Origin: Steromphala cineraria | Taxonomy: Eukaryota; Mollusca; Gastropoda; Trochida; Trochidae | Reading direction: 5' to 3' | Assembly (NCBI GenBank): GCA_916613615.1 | Contig: OU744736.1 | Location: forward strand, 7,637,724 to 7,701,723 | DNA: 64,000 nt | In this document: one piece after another, positions 62,903 to 64,000 of the stretch | How the letters are laid out: every line of letters begins with the position of its first letter | How positions within the stretch are numbered: the stretch's first letter is position 1 | The notes under the pieces: generated by a model | Database searches by the model: none | Seen by the model: only the letters and a program-made list of their open reading frames with translations | What the model was told of the DNA's origin: nothing | Program-made: the position numbers and the translations under genes

Positions 62903-63469
62903 GATGCGTGAGTGACATGATTATTGTCCTTGATGCATCTTCAACAGTCGACGTTGCAACCTTCAACATCATGAAGAATAACTTAGAATTTTTCATAAAC
63001 GACACCTTCCTCAGTTATGTGAACACCAGGATAGGGCTGGTGATCTTCGGTTCATCAGTAACCACCACTACAGCTCTTTACGGAGTCAACTCACAAACAA
63101 CCCTGCTGAATATACTTAGCAATGCAGGTTACCCTGGCGGCAACAGGAATACTCATCTAGCTTTACAGCAAGCCAGATCAACGTTCAACTCTCAAGCAAG
63201 GTCTGGCTCCCCGAGAGACATCATCCTGATCACCATTGGACTGGCGACCGACAGCACTAGCGCTGTATCTCAGGCGGCCATAGGCAGAACAGAAGGAGTA
63301 ATTTTCTATGCAATGGGTATCGAGGCAGCTCTAGTGGCATCACCTTCCCTTCTGGATTCATTCAGACAGGAGCTCCTGCAGATAGCACCCTCGAGAACCA
63401 CCCAGGTCGCCGACATCAACGCTCTCCCCTCTGCTATCGGAAACATCGTTCCCACCGCAATTTGTCTTG
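62903..63469 (+). CDS. Secreted VWA-Ig protein, exon 3: von Willebrand factor A domain
   Basis: Acceptor ctgcttccag, donor cttg|gtatta, phase 1 to phase 1, 567 nt. It encodes one complete VWA domain (about residues 30-212, the usual size) bracketed by Cys27 and Cys213, as is common in extracellular VWA modules. Metal-site (MIDAS) features: SDMIIVLDASSTVD gives Asp36-x-Ser38-x-Thr40, where the family usually has Ser at the last place; Thr109 in GGNRNTHLAL; and Asp142 in GLATDST. So metal-dependent ligand binding is plausible. VWA domains act in adhesion and matrix assembly. The open frame running past 63469 into CLGIISYSQ is intron read-through. Confidence 0.92.
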
Positions 63470-63654
63470 GTATTATTTCCTATTCTCAAACTCATATGAT
63501 ATTGTATTTATCGCCGATATCAAGATACACTGCTCGAATGCGCTTTTTTCTGACTCATATGTAATGAAGTAAAACAAATCAAGTAAAAATTATTTCTGTT
63601 TGAGACATCACTTTAAACCCGTTTTGATGATTATATAACCATTTTGTGTTCCAG

Positions 63655-63915
63655 TCAGCATCCAGATCCCTCTATCGGATGTTACTGTTTTCACTACGGA
63701 GACCATCGTCCTGTCTGTGGGCTTGAACCAGGAGAGCATCACGGCCGGCTTCTGGAGGAAAGGAGGAGCCCTACTCGCTCAGGATAACCGTTATTCAACC
63801 ACTGTAGACAATGCCTTTCAACGTCTTATCATCGTTAATGCCCAGATCAGCGACGCCGGAACGTACGAATATGTTGTTGGAACACAGACAACTTCTGCCA
63901 CAGTCACTGTCAATG
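63655..63915 (+). CDS. Secreted VWA-Ig protein, exon 4: Ig-like domain without the canonical cysteines
   Basis: Acceptor tgtgttccag, donor caatg|gtaata, 261 nt, phase 1 at both ends. It encodes one Ig-like module: ETIVLSVGLNQ (B strand), GFWRKGG with the core Trp248, and ISDAGTYEYVVG (F strand, DxGxY motif). In ordinary Ig domains the B and F strands carry the disulfide cysteines. Here those positions are Val236 and Tyr287, and the exon contains no cysteine at all. The donor and phase show that more exons follow beyond 64000. Confidence 0.88.
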
Positions 63916-64000
63916 GTAATATATATTTCATATTTTGTAGGATATATTTTTATTATTAAGCCACTTAGAAGTTAAATGACCGATTCTTCGTACTGAGGAC

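Overview
This is animal genomic DNA. It is AT-rich, gene-poor and repeat-dense, with introns that have GT..AG borders, LINE-type retrotransposon remains, foldback elements and several minisatellites. A secreted multidomain gene built from phase-1 exons (VWA then Ig) and a secreted PAN/apple-like gene fit a marine invertebrate. A lophotrochozoan such as a mollusc is my best guess, but only from general style. Bacterial features (operons, ribosome binding sites, CRISPR) are absent.

Region 1 (about 0.56-38.7 kb) is a tandem array of five units in direct orientation. Anchored on a shared motif, they start at 562, 6032, 14373, 22703 and 30984. Unit 0 is short (5.5 kb) and lacks the gene. Units 1-3 are about 8.3 kb and unit 4 is cut off at about 38.7 kb. 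Each of units 1-4 carries, on the minus strand, a two-exon gene for a small secreted PAN/apple-like protein. Only the outermost copy (unit 4, 37608-38368) is intact: it has a TATA box, an initiator, an ATG, a signal peptide, a matching intron phase and an open second exon of 49 codons. Units 1-3 share a 50-bp loss of the core promoter and ATG changed to ATA, plus frameshifts that differ between copies. Transposon-like insertions (a 0.85-kb element with a 63-bp hairpin, a 452-bp insert flanked by 60-bp duplications, a TTAA-flanked MITE) are present or absent unit by unit and record the history of the array.

Region 2 (38.7-59.8 kb) has no gene I can support. It holds two decayed LINE fragments on the minus strand (38.93-39.17 and 41.56-42.54 kb), two foldback or inverted repeats, a diverged scrap of the array unit at 39.9 kb, and many tandem repeats: 57-bp and 27-bp minisatellites, a 64-bp array, a GAT tract, a 294-bp near-perfect tandem duplication and a diffuse array marked by TTATGTAAGTGAG.

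Region 3 (59.8-64.0 kb, plus strand) is the 5' part of a gene for a secreted protein. It has a probable non-coding first exon, a signal-peptide exon, a VWA exon and an Ig-like exon, all joined by phase-1 introns and running off the window. The Ig-like domain appears to lack both canonical disulfide cysteines.

The most interesting parts are the PAN gene array, with one live terminal copy and incompatible mutation patterns that imply recombination between units, and the cysteine-less Ig domain.
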